The translations under genes were made by a program, and so were the position numbers. The notes under the pieces were generated by a model. It did not search any database. It was not told the origin of the DNA and saw only the letters and a list, made by a program, of their open reading frames with translations. Shown here piece after piece: positions 47,178 through 54,123 of a stretch of DNA of 64,000 bases (position 1 is its first letter; every line of letters starts with the position of its first letter). Where the stretch lies: assembly GCA_027491155.1 (NCBI GenBank), contig JAIXWR010000021.1, positions 248,001 to 312,000 of the forward strand, read 5' to 3'. This stretch comes from Verrucomicrobiaceae bacterium (GTDB lineage: Bacteria; Verrucomicrobiota; Verrucomicrobiia; Verrucomicrobiales; Akkermansiaceae).

Positions 47178-47206
47178 TTGCGCCGGGTGGGCCGGTCCGC
47201 TACCCC
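47178..47206 (+). promoter_or_regulatory. Predicted fbaA promoter, TTGCGC-17-TACCCC
   Basis: TTGCGC (47178-47183) and TACCCC (47201-47206) are 17 nt apart. The -10 box ends 10 nt before the fbaA ATG at 47217. Confidence 0.45.
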
Positions 47207-47216
47207 CTCCGCCGTC

Positions 47217-48248
<1,032 letters not shown>

Positions 48249-48299
48249 TGCCGCGGCGGGCGTGCGGGGCGACTTGCACCGCACTCCCGGTCCGGCGGT

Positions 48300-48761
48300 T
48301 CAGGCGAAGCGGTGCGAAGCCATCGCGAGCTTCGTCTGCTCCACGGTTTCGGCCGCTTCCTCGTCCATCGAGGCCAGGATGCCGGCGAGGTCGTTGGCGA
48401 TCTCCTTGCGCATGCGGGCCACCATTTCCACGCCCTTCGGGGTGATGCGCACCATGATCTTGCGGCGGTCTTCCGAAGCGTGGGCGCGCTCGACGTAGCC
48501 GAGCTTTTCGATCCGGTCCACCAGGCCGGTGGCCGCCGCGGTGGAGTGGCCCATCTTCTTCGAGATGTCGGTCATCGTCAGGTATTCCTCGCTGGAGAGA
48601 TAGGTCAGCAGGAAAAACTGCGGATAGGAAAGGTTGCCGCGGTTCAGCTCCTTGGAGAGGTTGAGGATGCAGCTGCGCTGGGTGAACAGCACGAAATCGG
48701 CGAGACGGCTGGCGTCGGCCTTCAGCGTGGCACTCGGGGTGCCCTGGGGGATCAGTTTCAT
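48300..48761 (-). CDS. MarR-family transcriptional regulator
   Basis: A 153-aa winged-helix regulator. It shows dimerisation helices at both ends, a DNA-binding region with LSYPQFFLLTYLSSEEYLTMTDISKKMGHSTAAATGLVDRIEKLGYV, and the MarR wing ERAHASEDRRKIMVRITPKG. MarR proteins usually repress neighbouring genes and release DNA on binding a small molecule or oxidant. No Cys pair suited to redox sensing is apparent. The divergent gap to the VC0807-like gene contains two palindromes (48862 and 49028) suited to such dimers. Confidence 0.9.
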   Translation of the reverse strand: MKLIPQGTPSATLKADASRLADFVLFTQRSCILNLSKELNRGNLSYPQFFLLTYLSSEEYLTMTDISKKMGHSTAAATGLVDRIEKLGYVERAHASEDRRKIMVRITPKGVEMVARMRKEIANDLAGILASMDEEAAETVEQTKLAMASHRFA

Positions 48762-48861
48762 GGGGGGATGTGGGGGTGGGGGAGAACCCTCCGCGGGTGG
48801 TGGAGGGGTAAGCAGGTTGCTTGCTGACGGTCGGAGAATTCCAGAATTCAGGGCCGGGCGA

Positions 48862-48881
48862 TATTACGCAATCGCGTGATA
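48862..48881. promoter_or_regulatory. Candidate MarR operator (20-bp imperfect palindrome)
   Basis: TATTACGC-AATC-GCGTGATA has 8-nt arms with one mismatch, in the 297-nt divergent gap between the MarR gene and the VC0807-like gene. The size and location suit a MarR dimer; no binding evidence exists. Confidence 0.45.
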
Positions 48882-49027
48882 CCGGATCGACACGGGGAGC
48901 CCTCTCATGGACCCGCCGCTTCCGGGCCCTTCGTGCCCTTCGAAGCGATGCCCTGCCGACCGATCCGCCGGACGGAGGCCGGGAAGCGGGCCGGAACGCA
49001 CCGCGCCTTTTTCGTTCCCATCGGGAA

Positions 49028-49042
49028 GATAAGTCGCTTATC
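49028..49042. promoter_or_regulatory. GATAAG-TCG-CTTATC palindrome
   Basis: A perfect 6-bp inverted repeat with a 3-nt centre lies 16 nt before the ATG at 49059, where a repressor or a leader-RNA hairpin could act on the VC0807-like gene. Confidence 0.4.
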
Positions 49043-49058
49043 TCCCCCACAGAGCTTC

Positions 49059-49835
49059 ATGCCCGATCCCAAGCCCAAGCAGGAGCACCCGCTCGCCAAT
49101 ATCCTGATCAACGTGCTGATCCCCGTGATGGTGCTCAGCTATCTGAGCAAGGATCCGGAAATCCAGATCAAGCTCGGCAAGGAGGCGAAGCCCTGGCACC
49201 TCGGCCCGCTGTGGGCGATGATCATCGCGCTCATCCCGCCCTTCGCCTACGGGGTATGGCACTTCGTCAAAACGAAACACGGCAACGTCTTCTCCGCGCT
49301 CGGCTTTGTCTCGGTGCTGCTCACCGGCGGCCTCACGCTCTATCTTTGGAATGCCGACGGATCGGTGAAGCCGAATGCCGGCCTGCTGTTCGGGATCAAG
49401 GAAGCCTCGATCCCGCTGGTCCTCGCCTTCGCCATCCTCACCTCGCACAAGTCGGACAGCCCGCTGATCCGCGTGTTCCTCTACAACGACTCGATCTTCG
49501 ACATCCCGCGGATCGAGCAGCGGGTCGCCGAACGGGGCGTGCAGGACGCGTATTCGCGCCTCATGCTCGAGTCGACGCGCTTCTTCGCCGCTTCGTTCCT
49601 ACTGAGCGCCGCGATGAACCTCGGGCTGGCGCTGTGGTTCTTCCGCGGCTTCGACGCGCTGGCGCTCGATGCCCTGGAGAATTACAACGGCATCATTGCC
49701 AAACTGACCGGCTGGAGCTTCGCGGTGATCGGCTTGCCGGTCCTGGTTTTCCTGTTCCTGATCCTGATGCGGCTGCTGAAGGGACTGCGCTCGCTGACCG
49801 GGATGGATGACAAGGAACTCATGCACCCGCGCTGA
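49059..49835 (+). CDS. VC0807-family integral membrane protein
   Basis: A 258-aa membrane protein with about six TM segments. It opens with HPLANILINVLIPVMVLSYLSK, then LWAMIIALIPPFAYGVWHFV, VFSALGFVSVLLTGGLTLYLW, ASIPLVLAFAIL, and near the end WSFAVIGLPVLVFLFLILMRLL. This succession, with the KxxNxFSxLGFxSVLLTGG core, is that of the uncharacterised VC0807 family. The ATG at 49059 starts it; upstream in-frame codons are outside the family. It is divergent from MarR, which could regulate it, and is followed by a hairpin. Confidence 0.8.
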   Translation: MPDPKPKQEHPLANILINVLIPVMVLSYLSKDPEIQIKLGKEAKPWHLGPLWAMIIALIPPFAYGVWHFVKTKHGNVFSALGFVSVLLTGGLTLYLWNADGSVKPNAGLLFGIKEASIPLVLAFAILTSHKSDSPLIRVFLYNDSIFDIPRIEQRVAERGVQDAYSRLMLESTRFFAASFLLSAAMNLGLALWFFRGFDALALDALENYNGIIAKLTGWSFAVIGLPVLVFLFLILMRLLKGLRSLTGMDDKELMHPR

Positions 49836-49843
49836 AACGCGAA

Positions 49844-49863
49844 AGGCCCGCGGATGCGGGCCT
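49844..49863. terminator. Hairpin between convergent genes
   Basis: AGGCCCGC (49844-49851) and GCGGGCCT (49856-49863) form an 8-bp stem with loop GGAT between the VC0807-like stop (49835) and the PCD stop (49893). There is no long U-tract on either strand, so it is a weak, possibly bidirectional terminator. Confidence 0.55.
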
Positions 49864-49892
49864 CGGCGGAAGGCGGGGGCGGGCAAAGCGCC

Positions 49893-50177
49893 TCAGTCCA
49901 CCAGGTTGTCGATCCGCTGCGCGAGCTCGATATCGGCATCGGTCACGCCGCCGGCGTCGTGGGTGGTGAGCTTGAGGGTCACCTTGGTGTAGCGGATGCG
50001 GATGTCCGGATGATGCTGAGCCTCGTCGGCGATCTCGGCGAGGTCGTTGACGAAATCGATCGCTTCCATGAATTCCTCGAATTCAACGGTGCGGGTGATC
50101 GCGTTGCTTTCGAAATCCCACTCGGGGCACTTCTTCAGGGCGGCGGTGAGTTCGTCGTCTTCGAGCAGGTCGGACAT
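49893..50177 (-). CDS. Pterin-4a-carbinolamine dehydratase
   Basis: A 94-aa protein of the PCD/PhhB family, which dehydrates 4a-hydroxytetrahydropterin and can also act in other roles such as molybdopterin handling. The family core is visible: EEFMEAIDFVNDLAEIADEAQHHPDI (with the catalytic His pair), RYTKVTLKLTTHDAGGVTDADI. The length is typical (about 95-105). It sits alone between a membrane-protein gene and a divergent lipoprotein gene. No phenylalanine hydroxylase gene is in the window. Confidence 0.93.
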   Translation of the reverse strand: MSDLLEDDELTAALKKCPEWDFESNAITRTVEFEEFMEAIDFVNDLAEIADEAQHHPDIRIRYTKVTLKLTTHDAGGVTDADIELAQRIDNLVD

Positions 50178-50270
50178 GGGGAAGAGGGGCGGTTGCGCCG
50201 CGAGATTGCGTCCCCGCGTTCTCGCTTGGCAAGCGAGTTTGCCACCGAATTTTTTCCGTGCGAGCGAAGT

Positions 50271-50299
50271 TTGCCGTCGCGGCTCTTCCGGTGTAGCGA
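50271..50299 (+). promoter_or_regulatory. Predicted promoter, TTGCCG-17-TAGCGA
   Basis: TTGCCG (50271-50276) and TAGCGA (50294-50299) are 17 nt apart. The -10 box ends 7 nt before the lipoprotein ATG at 50307, and a GGAGG lies between them. Confidence 0.5.
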
Positions 50300-50306
50300 T
50301 GGAGGC

Positions 50307-50750
50307 ATGAAGACGGCCTTCCTCTCCCTCGCGGTGCTTCCGCTGCTTCTGGTCTCGTGCGCGCCGACGACCCCCGAAGCGCGGATCGCGGCGCAGCCGG
50401 CGCTTTTCGACAAGCTCCCGGCGAAGCAGCAGGAACTCGTGCGGCAGGGGCGGATCGACAAGGGCATGGGCACCGACGCGGTTTATCTGGCCTGGGGCCG
50501 GCCGGCCCGCGAATACGAGGGCAACGACGGCGGCGTGCCGACCTTGCGCTGGGACTACGCCGGAACGACCCCCGTTTACACCAACGAGATCTATGGATAC
50601 GGCGGCTACCGTTACGGCCGCTACGGTCGCTACGGCTACCCGTACGGTTACGGCATCGGGCAGGAAGTCACCTACGTGCCCTACCGCCGCGCCTCGGTCC
50701 TGTTCCGCAACGGCCGTGTGAGTTCGTGGGAGCGCAAGCGCGGGGAATGA
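50307..50750 (+). CDS. BamE/OmlA-like lipoprotein with Tyr/Gly-rich segment
   Basis: A 147-aa lipoprotein: signal LSLAVLPLLLVSC with the lipidated Cys18. The mature part has the BamE/SmpA-like helix-helix-strand pattern (QQELVRQGRIDKGMGTDAVYLAWGRP, then TLRWDYAG), typical of small outer-membrane lipoproteins that assist beta-barrel assembly or tether to peptidoglycan. A low-complexity Tyr/Gly/Arg stretch (YGYGGYRYGRYGRYGYPYGYG, about 96-116) is inserted before the last strand (YVPYRRASVLFRNGRVSSW). Start by ATG after GGAGG. The exact role is not established. Confidence 0.75.
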   Translation: MKTAFLSLAVLPLLLVSCAPTTPEARIAAQPALFDKLPAKQQELVRQGRIDKGMGTDAVYLAWGRPAREYEGNDGGVPTLRWDYAGTTPVYTNEIYGYGGYRYGRYGRYGYPYGYGIGQEVTYVPYRRASVLFRNGRVSSWERKRGE

Positions 50751-50784
50751 AAAACCCCCGGCCCCGGGGATCCGGGAGCGGGGG
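50750..50784 (-). terminator. Terminator of the L,D-transpeptidase gene
   Basis: CCCCCG (50755-50760) pairs with CGGGGG (50779-50784), with further GC pairing inside, and five T follow on the minus strand. It lies 23 nt after the transpeptidase stop and begins inside the stop of the opposing lipoprotein gene. Confidence 0.7.
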
Positions 50785-50807
50785 CTGGAAAGGGTCGCCG
50801 GGAGGCC

Positions 50808-51434
50808 TCAGAAGTTCCACATCTTGCCCTGGTGGGCGTCGCGGAAGACCTGCGGGCTGAGCAGGTAGGACATCGGCGGGTTCGGCAGCGCGCTGTCGTC
50901 GAGCACCGGCAGCGACTTGCCCACGGTGGCATCCCACGGCTGGGTTTTGGCGATGTCGATGGGAGTGCCGACCCGGACCATGTTGAAGATCTTGCGCGCC
51001 GACTTGAGCGGCAGTCGGACGCAGCCGTGGGTCGAGGGATAGGGTTTCACGAAGCCCCAGTGCATGCCGTAGGCGGGGCTGTAGAACTCCATCCAGTAGG
51101 TCATCGGATAGCCGGCTCCGGGGCTGCTGGCGCGGCGGCGTTCCGCTTTCTTCGCGCGGATCGGGAAGGTGCCTGCCGGGGTCGGGGTCGACGGCGTGCC
51201 GACGCAGATCGGCGTGGCGAGCAGCACCTCGTTGCCTTCGACGACATAAAGGCGTTGCGCGCTGGTGCTCAGCTTCACGCGGACCGCCGAGGGATTGGTC
51301 GGCTCCTTGACCGGCGGGTCGAACTTGAACGAGGTGTGGGCACCTCCCGTGGTGGTGGTGGTGCAGGAGCTGAAGGCCAGGGCGGCTCCGGCGAGGAGCA
51401 GGGCGGATAGGCAACGGAAGCGGATCGATTTCAT
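50808..51434 (-). CDS. L,D-transpeptidase (YkuD domain) lipoprotein
   Basis: A 208-aa lipoprotein (lipobox FSSC, Cys24) with a YkuD catalytic domain. It has VKLSTSAQRLYVVEGNEVLL, the TPTPAGTFPI strand, and the active-site GMHWGFVKPYPSTHGCVRLP with His136, Cys138 and Arg140. These enzymes make 3-3 cross-links in peptidoglycan or attach lipoproteins to it. The lipid anchor puts it in the periplasm. It stands alone, with a terminator of its own. Confidence 0.93.
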   Translation of the reverse strand: MKSIRFRCLSALLLAGAALAFSSCTTTTTGGAHTSFKFDPPVKEPTNPSAVRVKLSTSAQRLYVVEGNEVLLATPICVGTPSTPTPAGTFPIRAKKAERRRASSPGAGYPMTYWMEFYSPAYGMHWGFVKPYPSTHGCVRLPLKSARKIFNMVRVGTPIDIAKTQPWDATVGKSLPVLDDSALPNPPMSYLLSPQVFRDAHQGKMWNF

Positions 51435-51513
51435 GGGAAAGGTGGCGTGCGGTCGGGGTGCGGAAAGACTCCGTGCATGAAAGGCAATCCCCCCGGAGAT
51501 GCAACCGGGAACT

Positions 51514-52131
51514 TCAGGGCGATGCCAGCAGGACGACCGCGAGCACCGCGAGTGCCAGGCCGAAAGCCCCGTCGATCCAGCGGGCCGATCGCTCGTAACG
51601 GGTCCTGAGAGGCTTCCATTGGAGCAGCCGGGCCCACAGCGCCCACAGCGTGCCGCCTTGCACGACGATCACGGCGGCGAGGGCGAAGGGCCACCACGGC
51701 GGATGCGTGCCGCTGAGGAAAGGAGCGCAAGTGGCGGCGAGGAAAACGACCGCTTTCGGGTTGAGAAGGTTGCATACCAGGCCGCGAAGGTAGGGATGGC
51801 GCGACAGCGGGCGCGCGGGGTCGGCGGGACCGGCCGCGGGGAAGCAGGCCGCGCGGAGCAGGCAGCCGGCGAGCCACAGCAGGTAGGCGGCCGCGGCCCA
51901 GGTGACCGCGAGGCGCAGGGCCGTGCTCTGCTGGAAGGCGAGCGCGAGCCCGGCGACCGCGACGCCGGCATGGAAGGCGAGGCCGGTGGCAATGCCGAGC
52001 GCCATCATCGCGCCGGCCCGTGCACCCTCGGCCAGCGCGGTCCGGGTCAGCAGGACCATGTCCGGCCCGGGACTGAACTGCCCCAGCGCCATCAAGCCGG
52101 CGAACAAGGCGAGTTCGAGCGCGGGATTCAC
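51514..52131 (-). CDS. LysE/RhtB-family amino-acid exporter
   Basis: A 205-aa inner-membrane exporter with about six TM segments. The family opening LALFAGLMALGQFSPGPDMVLLTRTALAEGARAG is clear, as is LVCNLLNPKAVVFLAATCAPFL, the second conserved stretch of the LysE/RhtB family. The start is GTG at 52129-52131, overlapping the stop of the upstream cytochrome gene (GTGA), so translation is coupled. The substrate (an amino acid, homoserine or threonine) cannot be fixed by eye. Confidence 0.88.
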   Translation of the reverse strand: MNPALELALFAGLMALGQFSPGPDMVLLTRTALAEGARAGAMMALGIATGLAFHAGVAVAGLALAFQQSTALRLAVTWAAAAYLLWLAGCLLRAACFPAAGPADPARPLSRHPYLRGLVCNLLNPKAVVFLAATCAPFLSGTHPPWWPFALAAVIVVQGGTLWALWARLLQWKPLRTRYERSARWIDGAFGLALAVLAVVLLASP

Positions 52132-52424
52132 TTCTTGGCCGCCAGGATGTAGGCGGTCAGCGCCTGCTCGTCGGCTTCTGAAATCCCGGCGTTCCAGGAC
52201 ATGCCGGGCACCACCACGTGCCAGTCGTCCCGGCTCACGTCCGCCGGGAGGATGGGCTCGTGGCATCGGCCGCACTGCGCCAGATAGACCGCGTGGCCGC
52301 GTTGCAAGGTGCCGAGCTTCGTCCCGCTGCGCCCGGCCATCGTCGCGTCGGGCACCGGGGCCGTTTTTGTGGCGCAGCCCGGGAGCAGCAGCAGGCAGGG
52401 GAGGAAAACGAGGGCCTTGTTCAT
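52128..52424 (-). CDS. Small cytochrome c lipoprotein
   Basis: A 98-aa lipoprotein (lipobox LPGC, Cys17) with one haem-binding site CGRCH and a distal Met in VVVPGMSW. It is a minimal class I cytochrome c attached to the membrane, probably passing electrons. It shares SGT-LxTLQxGHxxYxxxCGxCH and the C-terminal ADEQALTAYILAAK with its upstream neighbour, so the two are tandem duplicates. It has its own predicted promoter and is coupled to the LysE gene. Confidence 0.85.
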   Translation of the reverse strand: MNKALVFLPCLLLLPGCATKTAPVPDATMAGRSGTKLGTLQRGHAVYLAQCGRCHEPILPADVSRDDWHVVVPGMSWNAGISEADEQALTAYILAAKK

Positions 52425-52431
52425 GACCGGC

Positions 52432-52461
52432 AGGCTAACACCCGCTTCCGCGCCGCGGCAA
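52432..52461 (-). promoter_or_regulatory. Predicted promoter of the second cytochrome gene, TTGCCG-18-TAGCCT
   Basis: On the minus strand TTGCCG (52456-52461) and TAGCCT (52432-52437) are 18 nt apart, with 7 nt between the -10 box and the ATG at 52424. Confidence 0.5.
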
Positions 52462-52465
52462 TCCC

Positions 52466-52822
52466 TCACTCGCCCTTCACCGCCAGCACGTAGGCCAGCA
52501 CCGCCTTCTCATCCTCCGGTGCGAGTCCCGCATGACGGATCATCTTGGGCATCGCGTCCTCCCACTCGTCGACATCGATCTGCTCGGGCAGCATGTAGTT
52601 GTGGCACTCGCCGCACTTCAGCATGTAGGTCACGTGACCGTGCTGGAGGGTGGCCAAGGGCGTGCCGCTTTTCTTCGCCATGGCGGCGTTCGGATTCGGC
52701 ACCTCGGAAATGCCTCCTTCGGCGGGATCCTCCGACTGGATATTCCCGTCGGCCGGAATGCCGGTCCCACCGCAGCCGGCCAAAACAAGGGACGCACCCG
52801 CAAGCAGCATCAATCTTCGCAT
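52466..52822 (-). CDS. Small cytochrome c lipoprotein, paralogue
   Basis: A 118-aa lipoprotein (lipobox LAGC, Cys17), longer than its partner by a low-complexity linker (about 18-50). The haem site is CGECH, with a distal Met in AMPKMIRHAG. The core aligns throughout with the next gene, a clear tandem duplication. It is probably a periplasmic electron carrier. It starts at the ATG at 52822, five nt after a TAGCCT box. Confidence 0.85.
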   Translation of the reverse strand: MRRLMLLAGASLVLAGCGGTGIPADGNIQSEDPAEGGISEVPNPNAAMAKKSGTPLATLQHGHVTYMLKCGECHNYMLPEQIDVDEWEDAMPKMIRHAGLAPEDEKAVLAYVLAVKGE

Positions 52823-52827
52823 GGCTC

Positions 52828-52857
52828 AGGCTAGGACGGCCCCGCCAAGGGGCTCAA
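52828..52857 (-). promoter_or_regulatory. Predicted promoter of the first cytochrome gene, TTGAGC-18-TAGCCT
   Basis: On the minus strand TTGAGC (52852-52857) and TAGCCT (52828-52833) are 18 nt apart. The -10 box ends 5 nt before the ATG at 52822 and is identical to that of the downstream paralogue. Confidence 0.5.
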
Positions 52858-52952
52858 TCCGCAATCGTTCGCGGGGCGAAATTTCGGACACTCGGGAAAA
52901 CACGCAGTTTTTTCGGATCCCGCGGACTTCCAACTTTACAGCGCGCCGATAT

Positions 52953-52966
52953 TTAGGAATTCCTAA
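52953..52966. promoter_or_regulatory. TTAGGAATTCCTAA palindrome, candidate operator
   Basis: A perfect 14-bp palindrome lies in an AT-rich stretch 88 nt before the ATG of the first gene of the giant-protein operon. The left half TTTAGGAAT also occurs upstream of the Fur-like gene at 37971-37979. A regulator site is inferred. Confidence 0.4.
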
Positions 52967-53053
52967 TTATCGCCTTTTGTTAGTCGTTGTTCTCCCCGGG
53001 CTGCTGGAGTCCGGACGACGCCCCCACCGCTGTTCCGCACCCGATTTCCCCAC

Positions 53054-54097
53054 ATGACCCTCCGTTCGATCCGGCATGCCACCCGAGTTTTCCTGATCCC
53101 GTTCCTCATGCTGGCGGGGCTGAATCCAAGCGAGGCGCAGGATGAAAGTCCGGGGCATCTGCGGACCCAGGAAATCCCGCTGACCAAGGGCTGGAACGCG
53201 GTTTACCTGGAGGTGGAGCCGGCCGATGCCGCGCCGGCGGTGGTCTTCGCCGGCCTGCCGGTGGACAAGGTGGCGACGCTTTTCAAGAACCCGGGCAACC
53301 AGCAGTTCGTCACCGATCCGGAGGTGAACCTTTCCAAGGCCCAGGGCTGGGGCGTGTGGTACGCGCCGGATCTGCCGGAGGCCTTCCTAAAGTCGCTCGA
53401 TGCGATCGATGGCAACCGCGCCTACCTGATCCATGCCAAGGACAACTGCCGCTGGCGCGCCACCGGCCGGGTCACCGGAGCTCTCGCCAGCTGGCAGCCG
53501 GACGCCTTCAATTTCACCGGCTTCCCGGTCTCCGCGACCGCCCCGCCGACTTTCGCCCAGTTCTTCGCCGGCTCCACGGCTCTCAAGAACCAGTCGATCT
53601 ACCGCCTCGTGAACGGCCGCTGGAAGCAGGTCCTCCAGCCCTCCGCCGAAGCGATGAGGTCCGGCGAGGCCTTCTGGATCTACTGCAAGGGCCCCTCCGA
53701 CTACCAGGGTCCGCTGCGCGTCGAGGCCGCCGGCCAGGCGCTCGGACTCGGCATGGGCCCGGCCGATCTCACGCTGCGCAACGAAGCGCCGCACCCGCTG
53801 ACGCCGACCCTCCAGCACGTCCCGGGCGATGCCACGCCGCTGCCGCTTTCGATCCTGGTGAAGACCTTCGGCGACCCCGCGGCCCCGGTGAAATCGGTGC
53901 CCGCGAACTTCCCCGCCGCCGCCTGGCAGCAGCCGCTCCCCGCCTTCGAAGTCGGCTCGGGCATGGCCATCCCCTTCGAGTGCCGCTCCGGCGAACTGCT
54001 CCGCCCCCTCCAAGGCTCGCTGCTGAAAATCACCACCGACCTCGGGACGGAGACCTGGGTGCCGGTCACGGGCCGCCGCGACGCGCTCGGCAATTGA
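53054..54097 (+). CDS. Secreted protein, first gene of the giant-protein operon
   Basis: A 347-aa protein with a signal peptide (RVFLIPFLMLAGLNPSEAQ) and a beta-rich mature part. Stretches such as EIPLTKGWNAVYLEVEPADAAP, GWGVWYAPDLPEAF, NRAYLIHAKDNCRWRATG and GEAFWIYCKGPS suggest repeated beta-sandwich strands; there is no enzyme or cofactor motif. I cannot name the family. It is followed after 26 nt by an 856-aa secreted protein and then, after 28 nt, by a giant secreted protein, all on one strand, so they probably form a unit exported together. Confidence 0.7.
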   Translation: MTLRSIRHATRVFLIPFLMLAGLNPSEAQDESPGHLRTQEIPLTKGWNAVYLEVEPADAAPAVVFAGLPVDKVATLFKNPGNQQFVTDPEVNLSKAQGWGVWYAPDLPEAFLKSLDAIDGNRAYLIHAKDNCRWRATGRVTGALASWQPDAFNFTGFPVSATAPPTFAQFFAGSTALKNQSIYRLVNGRWKQVLQPSAEAMRSGEAFWIYCKGPSDYQGPLRVEAAGQALGLGMGPADLTLRNEAPHPLTPTLQHVPGDATPLPLSILVKTFGDPAAPVKSVPANFPAAAWQQPLPAFEVGSGMAIPFECRSGELLRPLQGSLLKITTDLGTETWVPVTGRRDALGN

Positions 54098-54123
54098 TCC
54101 GCCTCTCTCCCTTCACCTTCGAC

